DNA of 64,000 bases from Clostridiales bacterium (GCA_012842605.1 DUSN01000070.1:1-64000); one strand, 5' to 3'. Shown: positions 35,748-46,692, numbered from the stretch's first letter. The notes: generated by a model not told the origin, from the sequence alone. A program made the numbers and translations.

Positions 35748-37733
35748 TTGAAATTTGTCATAAAATCCGGAATGGTTCCCAAGGGTGATCAGCCAAAGGC
35801 TATTAAGCAGCTGGTTGAAGGAATCCTGCAGGGGAAAAAGCATCAGACCCTGCTGGGAATAACAGGGTCGGGCAAGACTTTTACAATGGCGAATGTAATA
35901 GAACAGGTTCAGCGGCCTACTCTTGTGCTGGCTCATAACAAAACCCTGGCTGCACAGCTGTGCAGCGAGTTCCGTGAAATATTTCCGGATAACGCGGTAG
36001 AGTATTTTGTAAGCTATTACGACTATTATCAGCCTGAAGCCTATGTACCTTCCAGTGACACTTATATCGAAAAGGACGCCTCCATTAATGATGAAATAGA
36101 CAAGCTCCGGCATTCTGCCACAGCCGCCTTGCTGGAGCGCAGGGATGTCATCATTGTTGCCAGTGTCTCCTGTATCTATGGTTTGGGTAACCCGAACGAA
36201 TACAGGGACTTGATGCTTTCTCTCAGACCGGGCATGGTAAGGGAGAGGGATGAAGTCCTGCGCAAGCTGGTTGACATACAGTATGAACGCAATGACATAA
36301 ATTTCGTCCGCGGCACCTTCCGTGTACGGGGAGATGTGCTGGAAATATTCCCGGCCAATTCATCGGAAAAAGCTATACGGGTTGAATTTTTCGGTGATGA
36401 AATTGACCGGATTTCTGAAATCAATACCTTGACAGGGGAGATTTTAGGTTACCTTTCCCATGCGGCTGTTTTCCCGGCTTCCCACTATGCATCTTCCCGG
36501 GAAAGCATGGAGAGGGCTATTGCCTTGATTGAAAGGGATCTGGAGGAGCAGGTAGCCCTGCTCAAATCGCAGGATAAGCTGCTGGAAGCACAGAGGCTGC
36601 TGCAGCGGACTAATTATGATATTGAGATGATGCGGGAAATCGGGTATTGCAATGGAATAGAAAACTATTCCAGGTATTTGGACGGCAGAAGTCCGGGAGA
36701 ACCTCCATATACCCTTTTAGACTATTTTCCTGAAGATTTTCTGCTTTTCATAGATGAGTCCCATGTAACCATTCCGCAGGTACGGGCTATGTATGCAGGC
36801 GATCGTTCCAGGAAAGAGACCCTGGTAGAGTATGGCTTCCGGCTTCCTGCAGCATTTGACAACAGGCCCCTGACCTTTGAAGAGTTCTGCAGCAAGCTGA
36901 ATCAGGTAATATATGTAAGTGCTACCCCTGGACCCTATGAACTGCAGATGTCTTCCAATGTGGTGGAGCAGATTATCCGGCCGACCGGTTTGGTGGATCC
37001 GGAGATTATAGTTATGCCGGTACAAGGCCAGATTGATCATCTTTTAGGCCAGATCAGGGAAAGAACTGCCCGTGGGGAAAGAGTACTGATTACCACCCTT
37101 ACCAAGAAAATGGCCGAAAGCCTAACGGATTTCCTTAAAGAAATGGATGTGCGGGTAAGGTATCTGCATTCGGATATTGATACAATGGAGAGAATGGAAA
37201 TTATTCGGGATTTGCGGCTGGGGGCCTTTGATGTTCTGGTAGGCATAAATCTGCTGAGGGAGGGGCTGGATCTTCCAGAGGTATCACTGGTAGCTATCCT
37301 GGATGCTGACAAGGAAGGATTTTTAAGATCCCAGACTTCACTTATACAAACCATTGGAAGAGCTGCACGAAATACCTCAGGCACGGTTATAATGTATGCA
37401 GATACTATTACCGATTCCATGAAATATGCCATAGATGAAACCAACCGCAGAAGAGCCATGCAGATAGAATATAACAGGCAGCATGGAATTACGCCTGAAA
37501 CCATCAGAAAAGAGGTATATGACAGGATCGAGATAACCAGGGCTGCCGAGGAGCATCAGGAATATGAAATTAATAAGGCTGCAACAAAGCAGGAAATAGA
37601 GAAGCTTATCAGGAAGCTGGAGAAAGATATGAAGACAGCAGCGGCAGCATTGGAATTCGAAACTGCAGCTAAAATTCGTGATCAAATTATAGAGCTGAAA
37701 AAGAAACAGAAAACGGGAGAAACAAATGAATAA
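35748..37733 (+). CDS. uvrB: Excinuclease ABC subunit B
   Basis: A 661-residue DEAD-like helicase of nucleotide excision repair. Walker A G-I-T-G-S-G-K-T, the beta-hairpin region [14 protein letters not shown] and the C-terminal UVR motif that contacts UvrC are present. Start is TTG 35748 after GGAGGGG. It overlaps uvrA by eight bases. The LexA box upstream indicates SOS control. Length and motifs are normal. Confidence 0.98.
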   Translation: MKFVIKSGMVPKGDQPKAIKQLVEGILQGKKHQTLLGITGSGKTFTMANVIEQVQRPTLVLAHNKTLAAQLCSEFREIFPDNAVEYFVSYYDYYQPEAYVPSSDTYIEKDASINDEIDKLRHSATAALLERRDVIIVASVSCIYGLGNPNEYRDLMLSLRPGMVRERDEVLRKLVDIQYERNDINFVRGTFRVRGDVLEIFPANSSEKAIRVEFFGDEIDRISEINTLTGEILGYLSHAAVFPASHYASSRESMERAIALIERDLEEQVALLKSQDKLLEAQRLLQRTNYDIEMMREIGYCNGIENYSRYLDGRSPGEPPYTLLDYFPEDFLLFIDESHVTIPQVRAMYAGDRSRKETLVEYGFRLPAAFDNRPLTFEEFCSKLNQVIYVSATPGPYELQMSSNVVEQIIRPTGLVDPEIIVMPVQGQIDHLLGQIRERTARGERVLITTLTKKMAESLTDFLKEMDVRVRYLHSDIDTMERMEIIRDLRLGAFDVLVGINLLREGLDLPEVSLVAILDADKEGFLRSQTSLIQTIGRAARNTSGTVIMYADTITDSMKYAIDETNRRRAMQIEYNRQHGITPETIRKEVYDRIEITRAAEEHQEYEINKAATKQEIEKLIRKLEKDMKTAAAALEFETAAKIRDQIIELKKKQKTGETNE

Positions 37734-40560
37734 GGATGTACTGTTTATAAAGGGTGCACGTGAGCACAACCTTAAGAATATAGATATTTCCATTCCCAGG
37801 GGAAAATTAGTAGTGCTGACCGGGCTGAGCGGTTCCGGGAAAACATCCCTGGCTTTTGATACCATATATGCAGAAGGCCAGCGCCGGTATGTGGAATCCT
37901 TGTCGGCTTATGCACGGCAGTTCTTAGGTTTGATGGAAAAACCCGATGTGGATTATATAAGCGGCTTGTCGCCGGCTATTTCCATTGACCAGAAAACCAC
38001 CAGCCGGAATCCGCGCTCTACTGTGGGTACTGTTACCGAGATATATGACTATCTCAGGCTGTTATACGCCAGGATTGGTGTTCCACATTGCCCTGAGTGC
38101 GGACAGGAGATCCACCAGCAGACCATAGATCAAATGGTGGATGCTGTAATGAAACTGGAAGACCGTACCCGGATTCAGCTTCTTGCACCGCTGGTGCGGG
38201 GTAAGAAGGGCGAGCACGTCAAGCTTCTGGAGAGTATCAGAAAGGACGGCTATGTCAGAGTACGAATAGATGGTGTCATGCATGAGCTGACCGAGGAGAT
38301 AAGCCTGGAGAAAAACAAGAAGCATACCATTGAAGTAGTTGTGGACCGTCTGGTAGTCAGGGATGGGATTCAGAAGCGTCTGGCGGATTCACTGGAGACT
38401 GTACTGTCGCTGAGTAATGGTCTGGCAGTAGTGGATGTTGTGGACGGAGAGGAGTTCCTCTTCAGCCAGAATTATGCCTGTCCCAATTGCAGTATCAGCA
38501 TAGAGGAAATGGATCCCAGAATGTTTTCATTCAACACCCCCTATGGAGCCTGCGAGGCATGCAACGGTCTGGGGACATTGATGGAAATTGATCCCTCCCT
38601 TGTTATCACAAACTGGGAACTGTCCCTGGCAGGTGGAGCATTGTCGGCTCCCGGGTGGAATATGTCCAATGGAGATACGGTAGCTCAAATGTATCTTAAA
38701 GCCCTGGCGGGGCACTATGGTTTCAGCCTGGACACGCCGGTTAAGGATCTGGACAGGAAATATCTGGATTTGGTGCTGTACGGGACCAGGGGTGAGAAAC
38801 TGAAGGTACACTACAGCCGGGAAAATGGCTCAGGTTCGTTTGTATCTGCATTTGAAGGAATAATTCCCAATCTGGAAAGACGGTACCGGGAAACCCAGTC
38901 TCAGATAAGCAAAGAAGAAATCGAATCTTTGATGACCAACAAACCCTGTCCCAAATGCAATGGAGCCAGGCTTAAGCCGGAAGCCCTGGCAGTAACGGTG
39001 GCAGGCAGAAATATAGATCAGGTTACCAGAATGTCTATAAGGGAAGCACGTGACTTCTTTAATCAGTTGCAGCTGTCCGAGAAAGATGCCATGATAGCTC
39101 ACCAGATTATCAGGGAGCTAAAGGCACGGCTGGGTTTCCTTGTGGATGTAGGCCTGGATTATCTGACCCTGGCCCGTTCAGCCGGTTCACTGTCCGGCGG
39201 TGAGGCTCAGCGTATCCGGCTGGCTACCCAGATTGGTTCAGGCCTTGTGGGCGTATTGTATATTCTGGACGAACCCAGCATTGGTTTGCACCAGCGGGAC
39301 AATGAACGGCTCATCAAAACCCTTAAAAACTTGCGGGATTTGGGCAACACTCTGATAGTAGTCGAGCATGATGAGGATACTATGCGTGCTTCGGATTACC
39401 TTATAGATATAGGTCCGGGTGCAGGAGTCCATGGCGGGCAGGTGGTAGCCCAGGGCACTCCCCAGGAGGTTATGGACAACCCCAACTCCATTACAGGTCA
39501 GTATTTGAGCGGAAGGCTCCGCATTGAAATACCGGCAGAGCGCCGCAAGCCCAACGGCAAATGGCTGAAGGTCAAAGGAGCCAGGGAGAATAATCTGAAA
39601 AATATTCAGGTGGAATTTCCCTTAGGTGTTATGACTTGTGTGACGGGTGTATCCGGATCCGGGAAAAGCTCTTTAGTTAATGAGATTCTCTATAAAACTC
39701 TTGCCCGTGACCTTAACAGGGCAAACACTAAACCGGGGGATTGTGACGGCATTGAAGGTCTGGAATACCTGGACAAGGTAATCAACATAGACCAGTCTCC
39801 CATAGGCCGGACGCCCCGATCCAACCCCGCCACCTATACCGGAGTATTTGATCTTATCCGGGATGTATTTGCATTAACCAATGAGGCAAAAATCCGTGGC
39901 TACAGCAAAAGCAGATTCAGTTTCAATGTTAAAGGCGGACGATGCGAGGCCTGCCGGGGTGACGGAATCATTAAAATTGAAATGCACTTTCTTCCCGATG
40001 TATATGTGCCGTGCGAAGTATGCAAGGGCAAAAGGTATAACCGGGAGACCCTGGAAGTCAAGTATAAAGGGAAGAGCATTGCTGATGTGCTGGATATGAC
40101 GGTGGAAGACGCTGTTGAATTTTTCAAGAACATACCAAGACTGCAAAGGAAACTGGAAACCTTGTATGATGTCGGGCTGGGCTATATTAAACTGGGACAG
40201 CCTTCCACTACTCTGTCAGGCGGAGAAGCTCAGCGGGTAAAGCTGGCCAATGAGCTGGGCCGGCAAAGTACGGGCAGAACTCTTTATATTCTGGACGAGC
40301 CTACCACGGGGCTGCATGCAGCAGACGTGCGCAGGCTGATAGACATACTTCAGCGTTTGACCGAAGGCGGAAATACCGTGGTGGTTATAGAACACAACCT
40401 GGATGTAATTAAAACAGCGGACTATATCCTGGACCTGGGGCCGGAAGGCGGGGACTTAGGCGGAGAAATAGTTGCGCAGGGCACCCCTGAAGAGGTAGCG
40501 ATGAATGAAAAAAGCTATACGGGTCATTTCTTAAAAAAGGTCCTGGAGCGGGGCTATTGA
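37726..40560 (+). CDS. uvrA: Excinuclease ABC subunit A
   Basis: A 944-residue damage sensor with two ABC ATPase modules (G-L-S-G-S-G-K-T-S and G-V-S-G-S-G-K-S-S, each with L-S-G-G-E-A-Q-R) and zinc modules with C-P-E-C, C-P-N-C/C-E-A-C, C-P-K-C, and C-E-A-C/C-E-V-C pairs. It loads UvrB at lesions. ATG 37726 lies within the end of uvrB. Convergent with DUF4363; only two bases separate the stops. Confidence 0.98.
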   Translation: MNKDVLFIKGAREHNLKNIDISIPRGKLVVLTGLSGSGKTSLAFDTIYAEGQRRYVESLSAYARQFLGLMEKPDVDYISGLSPAISIDQKTTSRNPRSTVGTVTEIYDYLRLLYARIGVPHCPECGQEIHQQTIDQMVDAVMKLEDRTRIQLLAPLVRGKKGEHVKLLESIRKDGYVRVRIDGVMHELTEEISLEKNKKHTIEVVVDRLVVRDGIQKRLADSLETVLSLSNGLAVVDVVDGEEFLFSQNYACPNCSISIEEMDPRMFSFNTPYGACEACNGLGTLMEIDPSLVITNWELSLAGGALSAPGWNMSNGDTVAQMYLKALAGHYGFSLDTPVKDLDRKYLDLVLYGTRGEKLKVHYSRENGSGSFVSAFEGIIPNLERRYRETQSQISKEEIESLMTNKPCPKCNGARLKPEALAVTVAGRNIDQVTRMSIREARDFFNQLQLSEKDAMIAHQIIRELKARLGFLVDVGLDYLTLARSAGSLSGGEAQRIRLATQIGSGLVGVLYILDEPSIGLHQRDNERLIKTLKNLRDLGNTLIVVEHDEDTMRASDYLIDIGPGAGVHGGQVVAQGTPQEVMDNPNSITGQYLSGRLRIEIPAERRKPNGKWLKVKGARENNLKNIQVEFPLGVMTCVTGVSGSGKSSLVNEILYKTLARDLNRANTKPGDCDGIEGLEYLDKVINIDQSPIGRTPRSNPATYTGVFDLIRDVFALTNEAKIRGYSKSRFSFNVKGGRCEACRGDGIIKIEMHFLPDVYVPCEVCKGKRYNRETLEVKYKGKSIADVLDMTVEDAVEFFKNIPRLQRKLETLYDVGLGYIKLGQPSTTLSGGEAQRVKLANELGRQSTGRTLYILDEPTTGLHAADVRRLIDILQRLTEGGNTVVVIEHNLDVIKTADYILDLGPEGGDLGGEIVAQGTPEEVAMNEKSYTGHFLKKVLERGY

Positions 40561-40562
40561 GG

Positions 40563-40946
40563 CTAAAAGATGTTGCTAAGGGTGAGCCTTTCCCTGGCAG
40601 GTACATTAATAAGCTTATTCCTGAGGACTGCAATTTCAATCAGGCAGTCCTCAGCTTTTTGCGCCTTTGCCAAGGCTTTGAGCCGGACAAAAGATTCATC
40701 TATGTCGTCTATATTGGTATGATCTGTAAATGCATGCCATATTTTCCTGATATCCTGCCACTTAATGTCTGCCTGTCTCAATTCTGATGATGCTGTCTCC
40801 CAGTTGTTATTTTGAATCATGCCGTATACTTCCTCCAGCCGGTTGATCATATCTTTGCACTGCCTTTCCACCATTGAGGTATAAAGCAATCCGAATCCAA
40901 TTATCAGTGCCAATGAAACAACAATAAAAACAACAGGTTTCATCAT
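40563..40946 (-). CDS. DUF4363 family membrane-anchored protein
   Basis: A 127-residue protein with one N-terminal membrane helix (about 5-24) and a helical outside domain, matching DUF4363, which usually accompanies a DUF421 protein in Clostridia. It starts four bases inside the end of the DUF421 gene. The shared layout suggests a two-protein membrane complex. Function is unknown; a spore role is suspected only from its distribution. Confidence 0.8.
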   Translation of the reverse strand: MMKPVVFIVVSLALIIGFGLLYTSMVERQCKDMINRLEEVYGMIQNNNWETASSELRQADIKWQDIRKIWHAFTDHTNIDDIDESFVRLKALAKAQKAEDCLIEIAVLRNKLINVPARERLTLSNIF

Positions 40947-41623
40947 TTATTGCCCCTTTCACGGATTTGTATTTCAAGGCTGCCGTTTGAATCCAGGCTG
41001 GCAATCAATACATCCCTTGGCTGAAGATTTTTTTCTGCCAGCTGCTTGCTAAGCCATTTTATATCTTTGCCTGCTTTTGTAAGGTTTTTATGATGGATAT
41101 GCCCATCCATTATCAGCGTATACGGAATTCCCTCATAAGGCGTCTGGATGTTAAGATCTTTGGGTGTTAACGGGCGCTTCTGTGATTTGGGAATGACATT
41201 CAGCTGCCCTCCTGTTTCCAGTATGGCGAATTCCACGTCCGAAATGTTGGAAATATCTTTAGATCTCAGCTGTTCCAGTAAGTCATTCAGGTTGATTCTT
41301 TGTTTTTTCAGTTCATCTAAATTTATTCTGCCGTTTTCTATAATAATGCTTGGGGAACCGCAGACGAATGCTCTTATACGCTCGCTTTTAAGGGTAATAT
41401 ATGATAATATGAGCCCAGCCAGCAAAAGTGCTGCTATGGGAATAAGTCCGCTGAGGAGAGGTTTGCTGGTGTCTTCCATGGGGATGGTAGCCAGGTCAGC
41501 TATCATCAGAGCTATTACCAGTTCAAATGGCTGCAGCTGTGCAACCTGCCTTTTGCCCATTATACGCATCACAACAACTACAAGTGTATATATAATGAAT
41601 GCACGAATAAGGGATAACAGCAC
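40943..41623 (-). CDS. DUF421 (YetF-like) membrane protein
   Basis: A 226-residue protein with three N-terminal membrane helices (about 4-20, 35-52 and 58-77) and a cytoplasmic C-terminal domain of the YetF/DUF421 type; M-G-K-R-Q-V-A-Q-L-Q-P-F-E is the family marker. Several paralogues are usual in spore-formers. Its role is not established. It forms an overlapping pair with DUF4363. Confidence 0.88.
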   Translation of the reverse strand: MLLSLIRAFIIYTLVVVVMRIMGKRQVAQLQPFELVIALMIADLATIPMEDTSKPLLSGLIPIAALLLAGLILSYITLKSERIRAFVCGSPSIIIENGRINLDELKKQRINLNDLLEQLRSKDISNISDVEFAILETGGQLNVIPKSQKRPLTPKDLNIQTPYEGIPYTLIMDGHIHHKNLTKAGKDIKWLSKQLAEKNLQPRDVLIASLDSNGSLEIQIRERGNK

Positions 41624-41682
41624 GAGGTAATCATCCTTTCAGTACTAAAACCGGTATTCAAACATATATGCAGGACTAAAAC

Positions 41683-41712
41683 GAAAGCACAAGCCGTTAA
41701 GCTTGTGCTTTC
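41683..41712 (-). terminator. Terminator of the SASP gene
   Basis: A perfect 12-bp stem, GAAAGCACAAGC with GCTTGTGCTTTC, around six bases; GTTTTAG follows on the minus strand. Confidence 0.75.
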
Positions 41713-41752
41713 ATTTTACATCATTATACTAACTGCATCGCAGTTTCAATTC

Positions 41753-41944
41753 TTACTGTTGATGTTGATTTCTGTATTCTGCGAATACCTTCTTAACGAT
41801 TGTGCCTCCGATACGGCCTGCATCTCTGGAGGTCAGATTTCCATTGTAGTCTTTGTTCAGGGTAACACCGAGTTCATTTGCAACTTCATACTTCATGTTG
41901 TCGAATGCGCCTGAGCTGCGATTGCTGGAACGATTGGTAGCCAC
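41753..41944 (-). CDS. Alpha/beta-type small acid-soluble spore protein
   Basis: A 63-residue DNA-binding protein that coats spore DNA and protects it from UV and heat. The family core is present: K-Y-E-V-A-N-E-L-G-V (near 18-27) and G-x-L-T-S-R-D-A-G-R-I-G-G, the latter including the GPR protease region. Start is GTG 41944 with the ideal AAAGGAGGTGATATC spacing. A candidate sigma-G promoter lies at 41974-42003. This gene shows the host forms endospores. Confidence 0.96.
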   Translation of the reverse strand: MATNRSSNRSSGAFDNMKYEVANELGVTLNKDYNGNLTSRDAGRIGGTIVKKVFAEYRNQHQQ

Positions 41945-41973
41945 GATATCACCTCCTTTTTGCTTTGTAGTCT

Positions 41974-42003
41974 TATTATGAACAACGAGATTAGGTTATA
42001 TGT
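41974..42003 (-). promoter_or_regulatory. Candidate sigma-G promoter of the SASP gene
   Basis: On the minus strand ACATA (42003-41999), 18 bases, and CATAATA (41980-41974) resemble the forespore consensus GMATR-N18-CATWMTA as I recall it. Expected for a SASP gene. Confidence 0.5.
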
Positions 42004-42200
42004 CTTTTAAATAATGGAAGTACTGGTAATTCCGATATGTTTTCTTTTTATTCATCTTGACATTTAATATATAAGCATTTACCATTGAAATAGTATTAAT
42101 TCTATATGACTATTTTGGCTCATATTATATAAGCAAATGCGCAAATGCATTAAAAATAATTAAAAATAAACTTTTTTGAAATTTGGAGGGGGGATATCAG

Positions 42201-42737
42201 GTGCTTATTCAACTGTTGCTAACCATCGGTGGAATTGATTTAACCGGACTGGAAGGTCTTATTATTATTTTATTTATCTTGGGAATAGCTCTTGTAGTAA
42301 TTGAAATGGTAATGCCTGGTATTGGTATAGCCGGAATAATGGGTGTTGTTTCACTGATTTTCGGTGTTGTACTTGTTTCACGGGTTGTTTCGCCTGCTGT
42401 TCTCACTTTGATAATAACAATAGTGCTGCTTATTATTTTCGGCATGCTCTTCTGGCTGTATAAATCAGCTGTTAATAACGGCAAAATTTCACGGCTCCTT
42501 CTTTTGAAAGCGCGGACAGGCAGGGAAGAAGGTTATGTCAGCTCATCCCATACAAGTGATTTGATAGGCCTGAAGGGGGTAGCAGTAACTATTCTTCGCC
42601 CTGCAGGGACCGGGGATTTTCAGGGAAGAAAGCTGGATGTGGTTACAGACGGGGAGTTTCTGCCAAAAGGCACTCCTATTGTTATCACTAAAGTTGAAGG
42701 CTTTCGTATAGTAGTAGAAAAACTGGAAGAAAATTAA
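42201..42737 (+). CDS. NfeD-like membrane protein (short form)
   Basis: A 178-residue protein with three or four membrane helices (about 12-100) and a C-terminal OB-like NfeD domain containing G-x-x-G-V-A-V-T and the L-P-K-G-T-P-I-V-I segment. It belongs to the short NfeD forms, usually partners of flotillin or membrane proteases; neither is next door. GTG 42201 is chosen because GGAGGGGGG lies seven bases upstream; the TTG further upstream overlaps it. Confidence 0.82.
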   Translation: MLIQLLLTIGGIDLTGLEGLIIILFILGIALVVIEMVMPGIGIAGIMGVVSLIFGVVLVSRVVSPAVLTLIITIVLLIIFGMLFWLYKSAVNNGKISRLLLLKARTGREEGYVSSSHTSDLIGLKGVAVTILRPAGTGDFQGRKLDVVTDGEFLPKGTPIVITKVEGFRIVVEKLEEN

Positions 42738-42778
42738 AGAAAATAATAGTAGTGTTGTACTCAGACCGCACTTGAGGG

Positions 42779-42808
42779 AGAGCTGGATGTGTCTGGCTCT
42801 TTTTTCAT
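42779..42808 (+). terminator. Terminator after the NfeD-like gene
   Basis: AGAGC and GCTCT pair around TGGATGTGTCTG, followed by TTTTTTC. Confidence 0.6.
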
Positions 42809-42903
42809 ATCAAGGGGGCGGGGGCTTAAATGAGAATTATAAATAGGTATTCGGAGCATAGAGTATCTAAGACATATGACAGGTAGTTACAGGAGGGATT
42901 TTA

Positions 42904-43974
42904 TTGAAACCATATCTTTACCCGGCATCCCTGGCAACAATAGCATACGCCAGGGAAGGAACTAGACGGAGAATTTCTTCATATGACAGAAGGGGCGGCA
43001 ATGATGACAGGGTTCATATTGCTTCAGGAGAGCTTAAAAGAATAGCTGAAATGGACAAGCCAGGCATGATAACTCATATCTGGATGACGATTGCTACAGA
43101 CAGCCGTATTCCAGAAAGGGATTACCTGCGCAAAATGGTATTGATGATGTACTGGGACGACGAGGAAGAGCCAAGTGTGGAAGTTCCCATAGGTGACTTT
43201 TTCGGAATGGGTCACGGGATGACCAGAAACTTCGTTTCAGCGCCGCTTCAGATGAGTCCGGAAGATGGAAAAGGGTTTAACTGCTGGTTCCCCATGCCTT
43301 ATGAGAAGGCGCGGATAGAAATACTGAATGAATGTGACTCATCGATGACAGTATATTTCTATATAGATTATGAGGAATACGAAAAACTGCCGGAAGGACT
43401 GCTCAGGTTCCACAGTCAGTGGCGAAGGGAAAATCCCACTAAAGGAATGCATTCGGAGAATATGCCAAACAGAGAGTTCCTGTTTGGAGGGTATAATACA
43501 GACGGAGCAGAAAACTATGTTATTCTGGAGGCAGAGGGCAGAGGGCATTATGTCGGCTGTAACCTGAACATTCATAACCTGCGCGATACATCCAAATGGG
43601 ATTGGCCGGGTGAAGGCGATGATATGATCTTCATTGATGGGGAAAAATGGCCTCCATCCCTTCATGGAACAGGAACGGAAGACTATTTCAATTCTGCCTG
43701 GTGTCCTACCCAACAGTACTCTGCACCCTACCACGGTATTATTTCTCCCGGCAAGGATAATTGGAAGGGTAAGATAACCTATTACCGTTACCATATACAG
43801 GATCCGATAATGTTCAGAAAATCCATCCGGGTTACTATTGAACATGGTCATAATAACGGAAGATCAGATGATTGGTCTTCAACAGCATACTGGTATCAGA
43901 CAGAACCTCATCTTTCATTTCCCAAGCTGCCGCCGATGAAGCAGCGTCTGCCTATATATGAAGAGGAACTGTAG
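42904..43974 (+). CDS. DUF2961/GH172-like protein
   Basis: A 356-residue protein of the DUF2961 group, now partly classified as GH172 (difructose-anhydride synthases, alpha-fructofuranosidases and arabinofuranosidases). The G-T-G-T-E-D-Y-F motif near residue 257 holds a candidate catalytic Glu, and a second Glu lies in S-I-R-V-T-I-E-H-G-H. No signal peptide. Start is TTG 42904 after AGGAGGG. Isolated from other sugar genes; a second enzyme for imported oligosaccharides is likely but the substrate is unknown. Confidence 0.82.
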   Translation: MKPYLYPASLATIAYAREGTRRRISSYDRRGGNDDRVHIASGELKRIAEMDKPGMITHIWMTIATDSRIPERDYLRKMVLMMYWDDEEEPSVEVPIGDFFGMGHGMTRNFVSAPLQMSPEDGKGFNCWFPMPYEKARIEILNECDSSMTVYFYIDYEEYEKLPEGLLRFHSQWRRENPTKGMHSENMPNREFLFGGYNTDGAENYVILEAEGRGHYVGCNLNIHNLRDTSKWDWPGEGDDMIFIDGEKWPPSLHGTGTEDYFNSAWCPTQQYSAPYHGIISPGKDNWKGKITYYRYHIQDPIMFRKSIRVTIEHGHNNGRSDDWSSTAYWYQTEPHLSFPKLPPMKQRLPIYEEEL

Positions 43975-43987
43975 AACTTGCCAGCTT

Positions 43988-44020
43988 AAGGGGCACTCCC
44001 AGCGAGATCCCCTTTGTTTT
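43988..44020 (+). terminator. Terminator after the GH172-like gene
   Basis: AAGGGG and CCCCTT pair around 14 bases, followed by TGTTTT. Confidence 0.6.
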
Positions 44021-44151
44021 GCCCGTCAGGCAGGCATGCTGACTGCAGCCTTCTTTTAGCATATAAGGATATACTCCATTGTTTCATTGCAAAAAAAGTG
44101 TAATTATGAAATTTCCCTTAATTAGAAATTGATGGAAAATAGTTAAAACTA

Positions 44152-44176
44152 GAATCCGGGCGTGAGCCCGGATTTT
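44152..44176. terminator. Second hairpin before the coat protein genes
   Basis: AATCCGGGC and GCCCGGATT around GTGA, followed by TTCC on the plus strand. It may finish transcription from the left or protect the coat mRNA. The rest of 43975-44260 holds no gene. Confidence 0.5.
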
Positions 44177-44260
44177 CCATATATTACAATACAAAAATTC
44201 GGCTTTAAAAGACCATAATATAAGTGTAATTCAGCATTTTAGTATAAGGAGGCAAAAATA

Positions 44261-44461
44261 ATGGCTCAGTTAACCCACAAGGAACTAATGCTTTTGCAGG
44301 ATAATATCAAAATGTGCCAGGAAACAGAACAGTTTTTGCAGGGATGCATCAATATGGTCAGTGATCCCCAGCTTAAAAATATCTGTCAGCAGATGATTCA
44401 GGATCACAAGCAAGATGCTAAGCTTCTGTCCAGCTATATTACAAATACCAATATACAATAG
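44261..44461 (+). CDS. Small CotF-like/coat-associated protein, unknown
   Basis: A 66-residue helical, Gln/Cys-containing protein. It is not clearly a full CotF domain, but its K-E-L-x-x-L-Q-D, helix pattern and position immediately before a CotF-like gene (16 bases) suggest a small spore-coat or coat-adaptor protein. AAGGAGG precedes the ATG. A CATAATATA motif upstream resembles a sporulation -10, but no matching -35 was found. Confidence 0.65.
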   Translation: MAQLTHKELMLLQDNIKMCQETEQFLQGCINMVSDPQLKNICQQMIQDHKQDAKLLSSYITNTNIQ

Positions 44462-44477
44462 GGAAAGGATGAACAGA

Positions 44478-44750
44478 ATGGTTCAAAATAAAGTCTTAGG
44501 CGATAAGGAACTGGCATGGACTATTTTAAACACTCATAAATTAAGTGCGAATTCATTGAATAACTTAGTATTAGAGAGCGTAGATCCTAAGCTGCGTCAG
44601 GATGTAACCCAGATTTTATACCGCACTTATCAGCATCAAAAGATGATCTGGGATTATATGAGCAGCAAAGGCTTTTATCAGGTTGAGGCTGCACCTCCTC
44701 AGGAAATAGCTAAAGCTCAGCAGCAGTTGCAGCAGACCGGCATGCAATAA
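44478..44750 (+). CDS. CotF-like spore coat protein
   Basis: A 90-residue protein matching the CotF family of ferritin-like coat proteins (K-E-L-A-W-T-I-L-N near the start and W-D-Y-M-S-S-K-G-F-Y near the end). ATG 44478 has GGGAAAGG nine bases upstream; the ATG at 44469 is too close to that site. It follows the 66-residue gene and is followed by a strong terminator. A coat role is inferred from the family. Confidence 0.85.
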   Translation: MVQNKVLGDKELAWTILNTHKLSANSLNNLVLESVDPKLRQDVTQILYRTYQHQKMIWDYMSSKGFYQVEAAPPQEIAKAQQQLQQTGMQ

Positions 44751-44780
44751 TCAAGACTATAATTAAGTAATGAAAAACCG

Positions 44781-44808
44781 GCGGAATCAAAATTGATTCC
44801 GCTTTTTT
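44781..44808 (+). terminator. Terminator after the CotF-like gene
   Basis: GCGGAATCA pairs perfectly with TGATTCCGC around AAAT, followed by TTTTTT. The region to 45017 has no gene; a TATAAT near 44955 may be the promoter of the Na/Pi transporter. Confidence 0.85.
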
Positions 44809-45017
44809 ATTGTAATTATTGTCCGATATTTTTCATATTTACTATTGGGTTGGTTGCGGATGTGTATATTTATACCAAGTCCATTAAATTTGTATATTTC
44901 ATCCAAACTTTATGCAAAAAGTCTTTTTGGCTTTCAAGGGTATTGAAAATCCGGTATAATTACTAACTGTGTGCAGATGATACTGAATTATTGGTTATAC
45001 ATATACAGGAGGAATTA

Positions 45018-46628
45018 ATGACTTTGCAAATTCTTATATCATTGAGCGGAGGCCTGGGCTTGTTCTTATACGGAATGAAGCTGATGGCCGATGGTTTGGA
45101 AAAAACTGCGGGCAGCCGCATGAAGCGCCTTCTGGAAATACTCACTACAAACCGGTTCATGGGTGTATTGGTAGGTGCTGTTGTAACTGCCATAATCCAA
45201 AGCTCAAGTGCTTCCACAGTTATGGTGATTGGTTTCGTAAATGCCGGGCTTATGAACCTGGCCCAGGCAACCGGTGTTATAATGGGAGCCAATATCGGCA
45301 CCACGGTAACCGCCCAGCTAGTTGCGCTAAAACTGACGGATTATGCTCCGCTGGCAGTATTCTTAGGAGTGGGACTGCTGCTATTTGCTAAGAAGAAGTC
45401 GGTAAAACAGATAGGAGAAATTCTTGCCGGATTCGGTGTTCTCTTTATGGGTATGGAACTTATGTCGTCTGCCATGAAGCCGCTGCGTAATGATCCGGTA
45501 TTTCAGAATATGATGACTCAGATCAGCAATCCTTTTCTTGGTGTACTGGTTGGTACTGTAGTTACAGTAGCTCTCCAGAGCTCATCAGCTTCAATAGGAA
45601 TATTGCAGGCTTTAGCCATGCAGGGTCTGGTTAACATGGATACTGCCATATTCATATTATTCGGCCAGAATATAGGTACCTGCATAACTGCAATATTAGC
45701 CAGTATTGGAACCGGGGTTACCGCAAAAAGGGCAGCTGCCATTCATCTGCTGTTCAATGTTGCAGGTACAATAATTTTTCTTTTACTTATTTTCATTGGT
45801 GTGCCTTATGTAAAATGGATTGAAGCCCTTTCACCGGGGGATGTGGTAAAGCAGATAGCAAATGCTCATACTGGCTTTAATGTTGTAAATACTGTCTTAA
45901 CTTTCCCTGTAGCAGGTTATCTGGCATTTCTGGCTAAGAAAATAATACCGGGGGAAGAAAGCATTCAGGATGAGAAGCATCTTGAATTTTTGGACAAGCG
46001 TATAATGGAAACACCACCCATTGCAGTTGCGCAGATTATGAAGGAAGTTAACAGGATGGGTGATCTGGCTAAAACCAATCTGATTGATTCCATGGAGGCT
46101 CTGCTGAACAAGGATGAAGCCAAGGCTCAGGAGGTTTTAAAGAGAGAAGAGGTACTTAATTACTTGAATCGGGAGATAACCAATTACTTAATTATGGCAA
46201 ATGGATTGGAGCTGCCTGAGAAAGACTTAAAGCTTCTGGGCGGGCTTTTCCATGTGGTAAACGATATTGAACGGGTAGGCGACCATGCTGAGAACATTGT
46301 CGAGTATGCCCAATATCTCATTGAGCATAGCCTGACCATGTCGGATATGGCTGCCGAAGATTTAACCAATATGAAGAACAAAGTGCTTTCTTTGCTGGAT
46401 GAATCACTTACAGCTCTTAAAACACAGGACAGGAAGCTGGCAGGCAAAGCAAAGGCACAGGAAGATGCAATAAATGAACTGGAAAAAACCCTCAGGGACA
46501 ATCATATAGACAGGCTTAACAAACAGCAATGCATACCCAGCGTAGGTGTGGTTTTCCTTGATATGTTAAACAACCTGGAAAGAATTGCTGACCATGCATG
46601 CAATATTTCCCGGTTTGTTTTGGACTGA
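45018..46628 (+). CDS. Na/Pi cotransporter family protein with PhoU-like domain
   Basis: A 536-residue protein. Residues 1-310 form the NptA-type transporter with two Q-S-S-S-A-S repeats (I-Q-S-S-S-A-S and L-Q-S-S-S-A-S), the substrate-binding hallmark. About 340-536 form a PhoU-like helical domain. It imports or exports phosphate with sodium; in Bacillus and Vibrio NptA can function in either direction. ATG 45018 after GGAGGA is chosen over 44991. Confidence 0.9.
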   Translation: MTLQILISLSGGLGLFLYGMKLMADGLEKTAGSRMKRLLEILTTNRFMGVLVGAVVTAIIQSSSASTVMVIGFVNAGLMNLAQATGVIMGANIGTTVTAQLVALKLTDYAPLAVFLGVGLLLFAKKKSVKQIGEILAGFGVLFMGMELMSSAMKPLRNDPVFQNMMTQISNPFLGVLVGTVVTVALQSSSASIGILQALAMQGLVNMDTAIFILFGQNIGTCITAILASIGTGVTAKRAAAIHLLFNVAGTIIFLLLIFIGVPYVKWIEALSPGDVVKQIANAHTGFNVVNTVLTFPVAGYLAFLAKKIIPGEESIQDEKHLEFLDKRIMETPPIAVAQIMKEVNRMGDLAKTNLIDSMEALLNKDEAKAQEVLKREEVLNYLNREITNYLIMANGLELPEKDLKLLGGLFHVVNDIERVGDHAENIVEYAQYLIEHSLTMSDMAAEDLTNMKNKVLSLLDESLTALKTQDRKLAGKAKAQEDAINELEKTLRDNHIDRLNKQQCIPSVGVVFLDMLNNLERIADHACNISRFVLD

Positions 46629-46692
46629 CAAGCCTGATGCATTATAAAGTTAGCCATAATAATCTTTTTTTGTGAGAAAACTGACAAAATCC

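Noticed and set aside
44205-44225. Sporulation -10-like CATAATATA before the coat genes
   Set aside because: No -35 for sigma-E or sigma-K at correct spacing, so only mentioned, not called.
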